Assembly: GCA_965197555.1 (NCBI GenBank)
Contig: OZ240213.1
Coordinates: 3,162,001 to 3,226,000, forward strand
Reading direction: 5' to 3'
DNA length: 64,000 nt
Source of the DNA: G965197555 sp965197555
GTDB taxonomy: Bacteria > Chloroflexota > Dehalococcoidia > Lucifugimonadales > UBA3495
The notes under the pieces: model-generated
Told to the model about the DNA's origin: nothing
Database searches by the model: none
Seen by the model: the letters and a program-made list of their open reading frames with translations, nothing else
Made by a program: the position numbers and the translations under genes
In this document: one piece after another, positions 51,554-62,200 of the stretch
Position numbering within the stretch: position 1 is the stretch's first letter
How the letters are laid out: every line of letters begins with the position of its first letter

Positions 51554-52903
51554 TTGCGGCCTTTAGTACTTGCTCTGGTATTGGTTCTCATCATCGTCAA
51601 TCCGTTGCGGACACCAACGGTTTCTTCGGATCCGGGCGACATCCAGGTGCTCGACTCTGAAGCCGTGAGCGACTTCCCTGATGGAATCCGGTTCTACGTC
51701 ACCGTCAAAAGTTCGGTGGAGATCGATGATATCCGCGTCTTTTTCCACAAAGTGGGGCAAAGGGGGACCAAGACCTACCGCTCCGTGGATTTCGAGCCGG
51801 GAAATATGGTCACGGGCACCTCGATGCTGAAAAGTGCGGGAGGCGGTGCAGATTATTTCCCACCCGGTACCCGCATCGAGTTTTCCTTCGAGGTACGCGA
51901 CATCGCTGGCTCGGTGTTGAGGACCCCCGACCAGGACTTCATTTATCAGGACAACAGGTTCGAATGGCTCACCGTCGAAGAAGGTCTTATCACCGTTTAT
52001 TACTACGGCGAGGCTGTGGAGGAGCGGGCTCGCGCTGTGCTGGAAGCCGCGGACGCCGCCCTGGAACGTATGATGCCGATTCTAGGTATAGAGCCTACCG
52101 AGCCCCTTAGGATCGTGACCTACAACAACTATCGGCACATGTCCGCCGCTATACCTTTCAGGGCTCAAGCAGTACGGGACCAACTCCTGACCCAGGGAAT
52201 GGCCTTCAGCGAGGAACGGGTCTTGTTGGTCCAATCTTCGGATGTCACGGTCAAAGGCATCACCTCCCATGAATTCACCCATCTCCTGATCGCGGAAGCA
52301 GCGGGGAACGCCGACTCGCAATTGCCTGCCTGGCTGAACGAGGGGCTAGCCGAGTACGGCAATATAGACCCCACCAACGACTATGACCGTGCCCTCAGCA
52401 ATGCAATCGAGACTGACCGGCTAAGACCACTGTGGTACCTGAGCCAGTTTGGAGGGACTCCCAGCGACATCATAATCGCCTACGGCCATGCTAGTTCCGT
52501 GGTGCAGTTTATGATCGATTGGTTCGGCCCGGAGCAGATAAGCCATCTGTTCAAGGCCTTCCAAGAAAGCCAGGACATCGACTCCGCGCTTCAACAAGTA
52601 TATGGCGTTGACCAGTACGGGTTGGATAATCTGTGGCGTGAGTCGATCGGGATTGACCCGTTGCCGCCACCTCCGGCAGAAGAACCAATTCCCCCCACTC
52701 CCCTACCCACGCCCAGCCCCGCCCCTTCTTCGACGGCGGCGCCCACTCAGGTAGTCTCCGCCGATGCCGAGGCTGGCGGTTCCTCTTCACCTGGTTGTAG
52801 CGCGCCCCAGCCTAGAGGAGCAGCAAGCTTGGGCATCCTGGCCTTGCTCGCCGCGCCGCTGGGCCTATTGGCGGTAAGAGGCATCAAGCGTAACCGCGAA
52901 TAA
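51554..52903 (+). CDS. Secreted peptidase MA-like zinc metalloprotease with C-terminal anchor
   Basis: 449 residues from TTG 51554, with AAGGAGG six bases before. Signal peptide (residues 1-25, LVLALVLVLIIVNPL), then an immunoglobulin-like beta domain, then a peptidase MA domain with HEFTHLLI and, after 20 residues, WLNEGLAEYG, the classic HExxH plus E. After a Pro/Ser-rich linker (PIPPTPLPTPSPAPSST) comes a C-terminal hydrophobic segment and RGIKRNRE: an anchoring tail of the PEF/PGF-CTERM look. Likely outside the cell, attached to the membrane. Confidence 0.88.
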   Translation: MRPLVLALVLVLIIVNPLRTPTVSSDPGDIQVLDSEAVSDFPDGIRFYVTVKSSVEIDDIRVFFHKVGQRGTKTYRSVDFEPGNMVTGTSMLKSAGGGADYFPPGTRIEFSFEVRDIAGSVLRTPDQDFIYQDNRFEWLTVEEGLITVYYYGEAVEERARAVLEAADAALERMMPILGIEPTEPLRIVTYNNYRHMSAAIPFRAQAVRDQLLTQGMAFSEERVLLVQSSDVTVKGITSHEFTHLLIAEAAGNADSQLPAWLNEGLAEYGNIDPTNDYDRALSNAIETDRLRPLWYLSQFGGTPSDIIIAYGHASSVVQFMIDWFGPEQISHLFKAFQESQDIDSALQQVYGVDQYGLDNLWRESIGIDPLPPPPAEEPIPPTPLPTPSPAPSSTAAPTQVVSADAEAGGSSSPGCSAPQPRGAASLGILALLAAPLGLLAVRGIKRNRE

Positions 52904-52977
52904 CTGAGTCGGGTTGTGACACCCGGTTCCTCATTGTCCCTCCAACCGTTGGCTGGAGTTCAACGGCGTCTCTTATG

Positions 52978-53943
52978 TCACCTAGCCCTGGGATTGAAGG
53001 CGTCATTCACCGCGTCACCCAGCAGGCTGAAGGTTATCAGCAGCAGGGTTAGGGTCCCCACAGGGAACAGCAACAAATGGGGATTGGTGCGCAACACCGA
53101 TATGCTGGCGTTGGCAAATATCATCAGTCCCAGGCTCGGCGTAGGTGGCTGGATCCCGATCCCCAAGAAGCTCAAGAATACCTCCGCCCCGGCAAACGCT
53201 GCCAGGCTGGCCGATACAGCCACTATCACGGGACTGATTACATTGGGCAGCACGTGTCTTAGCAATGTCCAAGTAGTGGTTGCACCTATCGCCCTGGATG
53301 ACTCCACGTATTGGTTCTCCCGCACCTGCAGCACCTGTCCTCGAACCAGTCTGGCCATACCGAACCAGGAAAATATGGCCAAGGCCAGAGAAATAATCAG
53401 GTAGTCCACGATCCCCAACTTAAGAATGGAGATGCCCAGGTTATCCTCGACGCCACGCACCCAATCGCTTACCGGCGGCTTGATCACAGCGATAAATATC
53501 AGGATCAAAAAAATCTCGGGAAAGGCAGAAGTAATTTCCCCCACCCGCATAATGATGGTGTCGACCAGTCGGCCAAAGTACCCGGAGAGCAGCCCCAGGC
53601 TGATCCCCAGAATCAGACTTCCGGAGACCAAAGAAGCGACGGTGATAATCACCGTGGTCCGCAACCCGTAGATCACCCGTGTTAGGATATCCCGTCCCAA
53701 ACGGTCGGTGCCAAAGGGGTGACTTAGGCTAGGCCCTTCCCTGGCCGAGGTCAGGTCCTGGTCGTTGTAGCCGTAGGGAGTAACCAGCGGCGCCAGGATT
53801 CCTGCTCCGTACATCAGCACAATCAAACCCAGGCAAGCCATTCCCACTTTCTTGCGCACCAGCCGTCTAAGCGAAATTACCCAATAGCTGCGGCTAGGCT
53901 GGACCGGCGCAGCGACCTCTGGCTGGGCTTCACTCTGTAACAT
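52978..53943 (-). CDS. ABC transporter permease, DppC/OppC type
   Basis: 321 residues, about six helices with a long N-terminal cytoplasmic part. The inner loop motif ESSRAIGATTTWTLLRHVLP is the EAA signature of the family. Moves peptides, nickel or other small solutes in a DppBCDF-type transporter. Its start overlaps the end of the DppB-type gene by 14 bases. No ATPases or substrate-binding protein lie in the window. Confidence 0.92.
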   Translation of the reverse strand: MLQSEAQPEVAAPVQPSRSYWVISLRRLVRKKVGMACLGLIVLMYGAGILAPLVTPYGYNDQDLTSAREGPSLSHPFGTDRLGRDILTRVIYGLRTTVIITVASLVSGSLILGISLGLLSGYFGRLVDTIIMRVGEITSAFPEIFLILIFIAVIKPPVSDWVRGVEDNLGISILKLGIVDYLIISLALAIFSWFGMARLVRGQVLQVRENQYVESSRAIGATTTWTLLRHVLPNVISPVIVAVSASLAAFAGAEVFLSFLGIGIQPPTPSLGLMIFANASISVLRTNPHLLLFPVGTLTLLLITFSLLGDAVNDAFNPRAR

Positions 53944-54880
53944 AGCCGCCCCCCAAGCGGATGCGCGGGTCCATCATTGGGTACACCAAGTCTACGATCA
54001 GGTTGGCCAGGACAAACAAGCAGGTGCCTATGACGATGACCGCGTTGATAATCGGGTAATCTCGGGCGAATACAGCTTCGATCAAAAGGTTGCCCACTCC
54101 GGGGATACCGAAGAATCGCTCCACGATGAAGGAGGTGAATGCCAGGCCGGCCAGCGAAAAGCCCAAGGTCGTCACCACAGGAATCAACGAGTTCCGCAGG
54201 ATGTGGCGCCGCCGCACCACCCCCTCCGGCATCCCCTTGGCCCGGGCGGTGCGAATGTAGTCCTGGGTCACCACGTCCAACGTGCTCGCCCGAGTCAGCC
54301 GCGCAATGATCGCCACTCCGGGGATACCCATGGCCACAGCAGGCAGGATGATCTGGGTGTCGAAGAAACCGCCCCATCCGCTGGTAGGCAGCAGGTCAAG
54401 CTTCAGCGCGAAGAGCCACAGCAGACCCGGAGCCGTGAGGAACACAGGCACCGCTTGCCCGATCAAAGCCGCTGTCACCGACATGGCGTCCAGCCAGGTG
54501 CCCTGCCTCAATGCCGCAAACAGCCCAACAGTGACACCCAGGCTGACGGATATGATCAACGCCGCCACGTTCAACTGGGCTGAGACCAACATCCTCTTCT
54601 TAAGCAGTTCGCCAACCGTCCTCCCCGGGAACAAACCGAGGCTTTCTCCGAAGTCGAGATGGACCAGGTTATCTACGTAGCGGCCATACTGGACGAAGAC
54701 GCTGTCGTTTAGGCCGAGTTGCTCCCTTTGGCGCTCCACCGCATCCGGGTCGTAGTACTGCCCCATCCGGATTTCTACTGGGTCTCCCGGCCCATACCGC
54801 TCCAAGACGAAAGTAATCGACGTCACAATGACTAGGATAACCGGCAGCCAGATCAAACGGCGGGCAATGTAGGTGCTCAC
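53930..54880 (-). CDS. ABC transporter permease, DppB/OppB type
   Basis: 316 residues from GTG, about six helices. N-terminus YIARRLIWLPVILVIVTSIT and the EAA loop VTQDYIRTARAKGMPEGVVR are typical. Forms a dimer with the DppC-type partner downstream. The genes that should come upstream (binding protein) are replaced by a repeat array. Confidence 0.92.
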   Translation of the reverse strand: MSTYIARRLIWLPVILVIVTSITFVLERYGPGDPVEIRMGQYYDPDAVERQREQLGLNDSVFVQYGRYVDNLVHLDFGESLGLFPGRTVGELLKKRMLVSAQLNVAALIISVSLGVTVGLFAALRQGTWLDAMSVTAALIGQAVPVFLTAPGLLWLFALKLDLLPTSGWGGFFDTQIILPAVAMGIPGVAIIARLTRASTLDVVTQDYIRTARAKGMPEGVVRRRHILRNSLIPVVTTLGFSLAGLAFTSFIVERFFGIPGVGNLLIEAVFARDYPIINAVIVIGTCLFVLANLIVDLVYPMMDPRIRLGGGYVTE

Positions 54881-54974
54881 GGCTAAGCCCTCGTGTTACT
54901 CATAATTGAAGTAAATGCGTTCATATTACCGGGGCACCGTCCCTACTTCCAGGCCACCTACCTCCGCATAAGGG

Positions 54975-55530
54975 CAGCCCGTTCGTCCTGAGCTTGTCGA
55001 AGGACCTTAGCCCCACAGAAGCACCCTTGGAATCCCCCGTTCGTGGTGAGCTTGCGAAGTACCTTAACCCCACCGAAGCATCCTTGGAATCCCCCCGTTC
55101 GTCCTGAGCTTGTCGAAGGACCTAAGCCCACCGAAGCACCCTTGGAATCCCCCGTTCGTGGTGAGCTTGTCGAAGAACCTTAGCCCACCGAAGCACCCTT
55201 GGAATCCCCCCGTTCGTCCTGAGCTTGTCGAAGGACCTTAGCCCACCGTAGCACCCTTGGAATCCCCCCGTTCGTCCTGAGCTTGTCGAAGGACCTTAGC
55301 CCACCGAAGCACCCTTGGAATCCCCCCGTTCGTCCTGAGCTTGTCGAAGGACCTTAGCCCACCGAAGCACCCTTGGAATCCCCCCCTTCGTCCTGAGCTT
55401 GTCGAAGGACCTAAGCCCACCGAAGCACCCTTGGAATCCCCCGTTCGTGGTGAGCTTGTCGAAGAACCTTAGCCCCACCGAAGCACCCTCGGAATCCCCC
55501 CGTTCGTGGTGAGCTTGTCGAACCATGAAC
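54975..55530. repeat. REP array, 58-60-bp units, about nine copies
   Basis: Unit: CGTTCGTCCTGAGCTTGTCG, AAGGACCTTAGCCCACCGAA, GCACCCTTGGAATCCCC. Some copies have GTGGTGAGC in place of TCCTGAGC. It ends with GAACCATGAACCATCGGTCC at 55522. The TTCGTCCT here is identical to the IS110 left target guide. Confidence 0.88.
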
Positions 55531-55823
55531 CATCGGTCCTTTGACAAGCCCAGAACAAACCGGGAAATTCACGTTGGGCGGAAAATCAAAAGACCCTCGC
55601 CTCCGCACCACCCCGGTCGGGACTCCATCGTGACCCGAGCTCAAGTTCGGGAATTGGGCCGGCACCCATGTCCACTAGCAGGGTGCCCAAAAGGGTCGGA
55701 AATGTGGCCAGCCACATCACCTTGTAAGCCGAATTTTCATTTGCTACCATTACGTAGCCCTCTGATGACTGCCCTCGACAGCCCAACCGGCAATTCATTT
55801 GACGGGTACCACCGGGATTGCGC

Positions 55824-55901
55824 GGCGAGCGTAGCCAAGTGGTCCAAGGCGCCTGTCTGTGGCACAGGAGATCACGGGTTCGAATCCCGTCGCTCGCCCC
55901 A
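55824..55901 (+). tRNA. tRNA-His (GTG)
   Basis: Cloverleaf: acceptor GCGAGCG / CGCTCGC (55825-55831, 55891-55897), an extra G at 55824 that would pair with C73 (55898), as only tRNA-His has; D arm GCC..GGC; anticodon stem CCTGT / ACAGG with loop CTGTGGC, anticodon GTG; T arm ACGGG-TTCGAAT-CCCGT. CCA is encoded at 55899-55901. Confidence 0.95.
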
Positions 55902-55922
55902 AGCAACATTCTGGAACCAACT

Positions 55923-55998
55923 GCGCCTGTAGCTCAATGGATAGAGCACTGGGCTTCGGACCCAGGGGCTGTGGGTTCGAGTCCCGCCAGGCGCGCCA
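55923..55998 (+). tRNA. tRNA-Arg (TCG)
   Basis: Acceptor GCGCCTG / CAGGCGC, D arm with GCTCAATGGATAGAGC, anticodon stem CTGGG / CCCAG with loop CTTCGGA, anticodon TCG, T arm with GTTCGAGTC, CCA encoded at 55996-55998. Twenty-one bases after tRNA-His, likely one transcript. Confidence 0.95.
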
Positions 55999-56265
55999 AT
56001 AATAGATACGCCCATAGGCCCTCGGTTCGCTTGGGGGCCCTTCATTTTGGTTTTCCCGATCAACCGTATTTCCGGGTCAATCTCTAGCCTGAGACATCTC
56101 CTTGGTTTCACAACGGCCGACCGGCCTCCCTCTCGTCCTAAGACTGCACTGGGTAGCCGCACCAAGGGCCACGAATGTTAAACTGACCGGAGTGGCGGAT
56201 GTGACCCCACAGCCCTTTTAAATCTCTCTAATGCCGGATGAATCCGGTATTGAAGCAGGTCCGTT

Positions 56266-57102
56266 ATGGCTTTGACCATCGGGATGGGTGAATTCAATTA
56301 TGAATACCGGAAGGAGTGGGCAAAACTTCCTCCCGGGCAGGAATTTCAAGCCCCCAGCGCGGTAGCGGTTGACTCGCAAGACCGGGTTTATGTGTTTCAA
56401 CGGCGTGGCCCTCCTATCCTGGTCTTCGACCGCGATGGACAATTTCTGTCCGCTTGGCCTCGGGTTCCCGGCGAGCTTGAGGACGCCCACCATATTTTCG
56501 TCGGTCCCGACGACGGAGTTTATCTCGCCGACCGGGACGCGCATCAGGTGCTCAAGTACACCACCAACGGCGTACTGCAAATGTCCCTGGGCAACAGGCA
56601 CCGCGCGGCAATGCAAGCGCCGTTCAACCATCCATCCGACATCGCGGTAGCGCCCTCGGGTGAGATCTATGTTTCCGACGGATATGGCAACTCCAGTGTC
56701 CATCGATTTTCTCAGGACGGGACCTACGTCTCGTCCTTCGGTTCGCCCGGCTCAGGGCCCGGCCAGTTCAGAGTGCCTCATAGCATCCGCGTCGCCAACG
56801 ACGGCCGAGTGTTTGTCTGTGATCGGGAGAACCACCGCGTACAGGTGTTCACCGCCGCCGGCGAGTACATCGACCAATGGACCGACTTTAAATTTCCCAT
56901 GGGTATTCATATAGACTCCAACCAGGTGGTCTACGTCACCGACCAAGTGCCCAGGGTCAGCATCTTTAACCTGGACGGGGAGCTGCTGGCCAGGGGGCGC
57001 ACCTTCGAAAACGGACACAATGTATACACCGACTCGCAGGGCAGCATATATGCGGTAGATACAGCCAACCAACGGGTGCAAAAGTTCGCCAAAATCACCT
57101 AG
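56266..57102 (+). CDS. NHL-repeat beta-propeller protein (PAL-like)
   Basis: 278 residues, six NHL blades: VDSQDRVYVFQRRGPPILVF, FVGPDDGVYLADRDAHQVLK, VAPSGEIYVSDGYGNSSVHR, VANDGRVFVCDRENHRVQVF, IDSNQVVYVTDQVPRVSIFN and TDSQGSIYAVDTANQRVQKF. Closest in pattern to the peptidyl-alpha-hydroxyglycine amidating lyase family. No signal peptide. The amidase gene follows 52 bases later; the ligand is unknown. Confidence 0.9.
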   Translation: MALTIGMGEFNYEYRKEWAKLPPGQEFQAPSAVAVDSQDRVYVFQRRGPPILVFDRDGQFLSAWPRVPGELEDAHHIFVGPDDGVYLADRDAHQVLKYTTNGVLQMSLGNRHRAAMQAPFNHPSDIAVAPSGEIYVSDGYGNSSVHRFSQDGTYVSSFGSPGSGPGQFRVPHSIRVANDGRVFVCDRENHRVQVFTAAGEYIDQWTDFKFPMGIHIDSNQVVYVTDQVPRVSIFNLDGELLARGRTFENGHNVYTDSQGSIYAVDTANQRVQKFAKIT

Positions 57103-57154
57103 GCTCCCCGGGGCTCATTCTAGTGGAGGCCCATTTTAATGGAGACGGATTCTA

Positions 57155-58558
57155 ATGAATGAAGACATTTGCTATAGCGACGCCGTCGCCCTGGCGGAGC
57201 GAATCCGGTTGAAGGACATTTCCCCGGTGGAAGTGGTACGAGCCCATCTGGAGAGGATCGAGGCCATCAACCCAAAGCTCAACGCCATCGTGGCCTTCCC
57301 GGAGGGTGCATTAGACCTGGCACGGGAAGCCGAAGCCGCTATAAGCCGCGGAGAAAGCTGGGGTCCACTCCATGGCGTCCCGTTCACTGTCAAAGACTGC
57401 GTGGACACCGAGAGGGTAAGGACCACCCGAGGTTCCAAGCTATTCTCGGATTACGTGCCCACGGCGGACGCCAACGTGGTCAAGCGGCTCAAGGACGCCG
57501 GTGGGATCTTCATCGCCAAGACCAACATGCCCGAGTTCGCTTTGTGGTGGGAAACGAGCAACCTGGTTTACGGGCGAACCGAAAACCCCTGGATGCACGG
57601 GCGCACTCCCGGGGGCTCCAGCGGCGGCGAAGCTGCCGCAATTGCCAGCGGCTTGTCACCCATGGGAATCGGTAGCGACGTGGGCGGGTCTATCAGGGAG
57701 CCAGCCCACTACTGTGGTATCGTCGGCCTGAAAGCCACCCACGGACGGATTCCATTGACCGGCCACTGGCCGGATACTCTGTTGCGGTTCATGCACGTAG
57801 GTCCCCTGGCCCGCTCGGTCCGAGACGCCGCTGCAGCCCTATTGATAATGGAGGGCGCCGATGGAGTGGACTCCTACGCCCATCGAGTCCAATCGACTGA
57901 CGTGCCGGACCTAACGAGCCCTCTTCCCGCGTTGAGAGTGGCTTGGTGCACCGAGGGTCCCTTCGCTCCAGTGGACCCGGAGGTTGCCCAAACTGTCGCC
58001 ATGGCCGCCACCACTCTGGAAGAATTGGGTTGCGCCGTGGAACCGGTCTCCCTGGGCTCCAAAGACCAATGGTCGGCGCAAGCCATTAGCATGATGATAT
58101 ACGGGGCCGAAGGGGGCCACTTTCTGGAACCGCTCATTACCGGGAGAGAAGACCAACTGGCCCCTTCAATGCAGTGGCGCCTCGCGCTTCCGCCACCGGC
58201 CTTTAAAGACTACACCGAGGCGGTTGAGCAATGTGAGCGGCTCCGCGCTGAAATCGCTGCGATTTTCGGTCGATACGACTTGTTGCTGTGCCCAACCGGG
58301 CCCGTGCCGGCCCCTCCCCACGACTCGTACGAGCTTGAGGTAGCTGGCCACAAAGTGTCGGGCCGACACGCTCTGGCCGGGACCATGCCCTTCGACCTGA
58401 CCGGATCACCCGCCATATCCGTTCCCTTCGGTTTTAGCTCCGAAGGACTGCCCATTGGCGTGCAACTGGTGGGCCGCCACTTTGACGAAGCAACGGTGCT
58501 TCACGCGGCCGCCAAGCTGGAGGACCTTCAGCTCCTCCACCAACGGCCCCCGGTCTAG
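57155..58558 (+). CDS. Amidase (signature family)
   Basis: 467 residues. The Ser-cisSer-Lys triad is visible: Lys in GVPFTVKDCVDTERVRTTRG, cis-Ser in GGSSGGEAAAIASGLSP, nucleophile Ser in GSDVGGSIREPAHYCGIVG. Hydrolyses amides, here probably catabolic, as no gatB/C is near. Follows the NHL propeller, likely one transcript. Confidence 0.92.
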   Translation: MNEDICYSDAVALAERIRLKDISPVEVVRAHLERIEAINPKLNAIVAFPEGALDLAREAEAAISRGESWGPLHGVPFTVKDCVDTERVRTTRGSKLFSDYVPTADANVVKRLKDAGGIFIAKTNMPEFALWWETSNLVYGRTENPWMHGRTPGGSSGGEAAAIASGLSPMGIGSDVGGSIREPAHYCGIVGLKATHGRIPLTGHWPDTLLRFMHVGPLARSVRDAAAALLIMEGADGVDSYAHRVQSTDVPDLTSPLPALRVAWCTEGPFAPVDPEVAQTVAMAATTLEELGCAVEPVSLGSKDQWSAQAISMMIYGAEGGHFLEPLITGREDQLAPSMQWRLALPPPAFKDYTEAVEQCERLRAEIAAIFGRYDLLLCPTGPVPAPPHDSYELEVAGHKVSGRHALAGTMPFDLTGSPAISVPFGFSSEGLPIGVQLVGRHFDEATVLHAAAKLEDLQLLHQRPPV

Positions 58559-58619
58559 CAACCTGGTGCGGTCAACTCCGCATACGCGAGTTCAACGAAA
58601 GCGCCATAGCCATCGAGCG

Positions 58620-59150
58620 CGGAACCCCGCTCGTGGTGACCCCGCTAAACCGTTCGTGGTGAGCTTGTCGAACCACATCCTCGGCCCTAGACCAGGTTTC
58701 GGAAATTGCCTGAGAGTCCCGTTCGTGGTGACCCCGCTAAACCGTTCGTGGTGAGCTTGTCGAACCACATCCACAACCCGCGACCAGGTTGCCGGATATA
58801 GCGGGACATTCCGCTCGCGGTGACCCCGCTAAACCGTTCGTGGTGAGCTTGTCGAACCACATCGAGAACCCGCGACCAGGTTGCCGGATATAGCGGGACA
58901 TTCCGCTCGTGGTGACCCCGCTAAACCGTTCGTGGTGAGCTTGTCGAACCACATCGAGAACCCGCGACCAGGTTGCCGGATATAGCGGGACATTCCGCTC
59001 GTGGTGAGCTTGTCGAACCACACCCCGACCCTAGACCAAGTCTCGGCAACAACCCAAGAGCCCCCTGGTGGAGACCCCGTCCAACCGCCCGTGGTGACCC
59101 CGCTAAACCGTTCGTGGTGAGCTTGTCCAACCACATCCTCGGCCCTAGAC
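58620..59150. repeat. REP array, about 92-bp units
   Basis: Units start CGCTCGTGGTGACCCCGCTA, then AACCGTTCGTGGTGAGCTTG, TCGAACCACATC and CGCGACCAGGTTGCCGGATA. Four to five copies, the outer ones degenerate. Confidence 0.85.
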
Positions 59151-59207
59151 CAGCTTAGGACAGGGCGGCTGACAAAAGGGGCTAACTATAGCATCGCTGC
59201 CCTGTGC

Positions 59208-59213
59208 TAAACT
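59208..59213 (+). promoter_or_regulatory. Candidate -10 (TAAACT) of the Lhr gene
   Basis: TAAACT, TATTTC, then ATG 59220. Transcription would begin at or next to the A of ATG; there is no ribosome site, so a leaderless mRNA is likely. Weak -35. Confidence 0.35.
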
Positions 59214-59219
59214 TATTTC

Positions 59220-62200
59220 ATGCCTCTCTCCCAGTTTCACCCCATCATCCAGGAATGGTTCAACAGCCGGTTCGAGGCTCCGACGGAAGCGCAAGCGGCC
59301 GGCTGGCCGGCTATTGCCCAAGGCCAGCATACGCTGATAGCAGCGCCCACGGGTTCCGGCAAAACCCTGGCGGCTTTCTTGACCTGTCTGGATAACCTGG
59401 TCCGCACCGGCCTGGAAGACGGCCTTCCGGACGCCACCCAGGTGGTCTATGTGTCTCCCTTGAAGGCCCTCTCCAACGATATCCAGAAAAACCTGGCCAC
59501 TCCGTTAGAAGAAATTTCCGCCCTGGCACAAAAAAGGGGCACTCCCATCCCTGAAATCAGGACAGCGGTCCGGACCGGAGATACCAAACCCGCCGAACGC
59601 CAGCGCATGGCCAAGCGGCCTCCCCACATCCTCATCACCACCCCCGAGTCTTTCTACATTCTCCTCACCTCCAAGAGCGGCCGCCAAGGGCTAAAATCCG
59701 CCAGGACCCTGATCCTGGATGAAATTCACTCGGTGGCCGATGACAAGCGGGGCTCCCACTTGGCCCTCTCGGTGGAGCGCCTGTGCGCTCTGGCCGACGG
59801 CCCTGTTACCCGAATCGGCCTATCGGCTACCCAGCGCCCCATCGATGAGATGGCCCGGTTCCTGGTAGGGGACCAGCACATTTCCCAGAATAATGTCCCA
59901 AATTGCTTGGTGGTTAATTCCGGGCATTCCCGGACTATTGATCTGGACATCCACATGCCCGACAAGGAGTTGGGCCCTATTGCGACCCACGAGCTGTGGG
60001 CAGAGACCCTGGACTCAATTGCCAAGCTCACCGCCGATCACGCTACTACCCTAGTGTTCGTGAACACCAGACGGCTGGTGGAAAGGGTAGCCCACCGGCT
60101 GAGCGAGCGATTGGGCGAGGATGCAGTCGTCGCCCACCACGGAAGCCTCTCCCGGGATATCAGGTTGGCTGCGGAAAACAAGCTCAAACAGGGCCAGGTG
60201 AAAGTATGTGTAGCCACTGCCTCCCTGGAATTGGGCATTGATATCGGCGTGGTGGACCTGGTATGCCAGTTGGGTTCCCCTCGCTCCATTGGGTTGCTGT
60301 TGCAACGGATCGGCCGCTCCGGACACACTGTAGGTGGAACGCCCAAGGGAAGGCTGTTTCCGTTAACCCGGGATGAGCTGGTCGAGTGTACAGCCCTACT
60401 TCGGGCTGTACGGCGGGGCAACCTGGACACGCTGCGAATACAACCTTGGCCCCTGGACATCCTGGCCCAGCAGATAGTGGCGGCATGCGTTTCCGAGGAA
60501 TGGCACGAAGATGACCTGTACGACCTCTGTCGCCGGGCCTACCCGTACCGAAAGCTACCCCGAGACCAGTTTGACCAAGTGGTCAAAGTGCTCTCGGAAG
60601 GGTTTGCCTCGAGACAGGGCCGGGGCAGCGCTCTGCTGCATCGCGATGGCATCAACCGCAAAATACGTGGTAGGCGCGGAGCGGGCATATCGTCGATGGC
60701 CAGCGGGGGCGCCATTCCTGACTCCGGTGACTACGACGTCATCACCGAGCCGGGAGACACCTTCGTAGGCACTGTCAACGAAGACTTTGCCATAGAGAGC
60801 ATGGGCGGCGATGTGTTTCTCTTGGGTAACACCCCCTGGCGGATAAAGCGGGTAGAGAGCGGACGCGTGCGGGTTGAGGATGCCCAGGGCATGGCACCCA
60901 CCATTCCCTTTTGGCTAGGAGAAGCTCCGGGAAGGACCGGCGAGCTCTCCGAGGAGGTGACCCAACTTCGGGAAGGTATCAATGAACGCTTGGACCATCC
61001 CCGGCAAGCGGAGGAGTGGGTAACCACGGAGGCCGGAGTCCAGGCGGAAGCCAGTCGGCAGGTGGTGGCCTACCTGGAAGAGGGCAAGCGCGTCCTAGGT
61101 GTAATACCTACCGGCCGGAAGCTAGTAGCGGAGCGGTTCTTTGACGAAAGCGGCGGGATGCAGCTAGTAATCCACGCTCCCTTCGGCTCGAAGATCAACC
61201 GAGCGTGGGGATTGGCCCTGAGGAAGCGCATCTGTCGCACCTTCGACTTGGAGCTTCAAGCTTCAGCCACGGACGATGGACTGAACTTCTCTCTGGGTCC
61301 GCAGCTCTCATTCCCTCAGGATGAGATTTTCACCTACCTTAACTCAAGAAACATCGAAGAAGTACTGCGCCAAGCCGCCTTGCAGTCACCTTTGTTTCAG
61401 ACCCGCTGGAGGTGGAACGCCACCCGCGCGTTGGCGGTCCTCCGCCACAACGGGGGAAAGAAAGTGCCATCTCCACTACAGCGTATGCGCTCCGACGACC
61501 TGCTGGCCGCAGTCTTCCCCGCCCAAGTCCAATGCCAGGACAACGCCGGAATAGGCCCTGTCGAGCCCCCGGACCACCCCTTGGTGTTCGAGACAATGCG
61601 CGACTGCCTCACCGACGCTATGGACTTGGAGGGCCTCTGCAAAGTCTTGGCCTCTATTGAGCAGGGTGACATCGAAGTTTATGCCCGGGACACGGTCCAA
61701 CCCTCGGTCTTTTCTCACCAGATTCTGAATGCTATGCCCTATGCTTTTCTGGACGACGCACCCCTAGAAGAGCGGCGGGCCCGGGCGGTGTCCCTGAGGA
61801 GGTCCCTTCCCGAGAGCACCCAGGACCTAGCCCGGCTAGATGCTCAAGTAATCGCCACAGAGTCCAGCAACGCCTGGCCCAGGGTACGGGACCTAGCGGA
61901 GCTCCACGACGCGCTGTTGGTGCTTGGAATTCTACCCTTAAGCACGGTTTATAACGCCGGTACTGTTCCCACTTATGAAGAAGTAAGCGCCTGGATGGAC
62001 CGGTTGGCCCAGGACCACCGGGCTTACCGGTTGGTCAACCCCACCGGCAGCGGCTCGTGGGTCGCCGCCGAAAGCCTGGCCCTGGTGCGCACCGCTTTTC
62101 CTAACGCCGAGTTCGACCCGGAGCCTCCCCCAGACTTGCTGAACGCCACTGAGACAACCTATGAAGACGCGGTTTTGACCCTGGTTCGTGGTTGGGTGGA

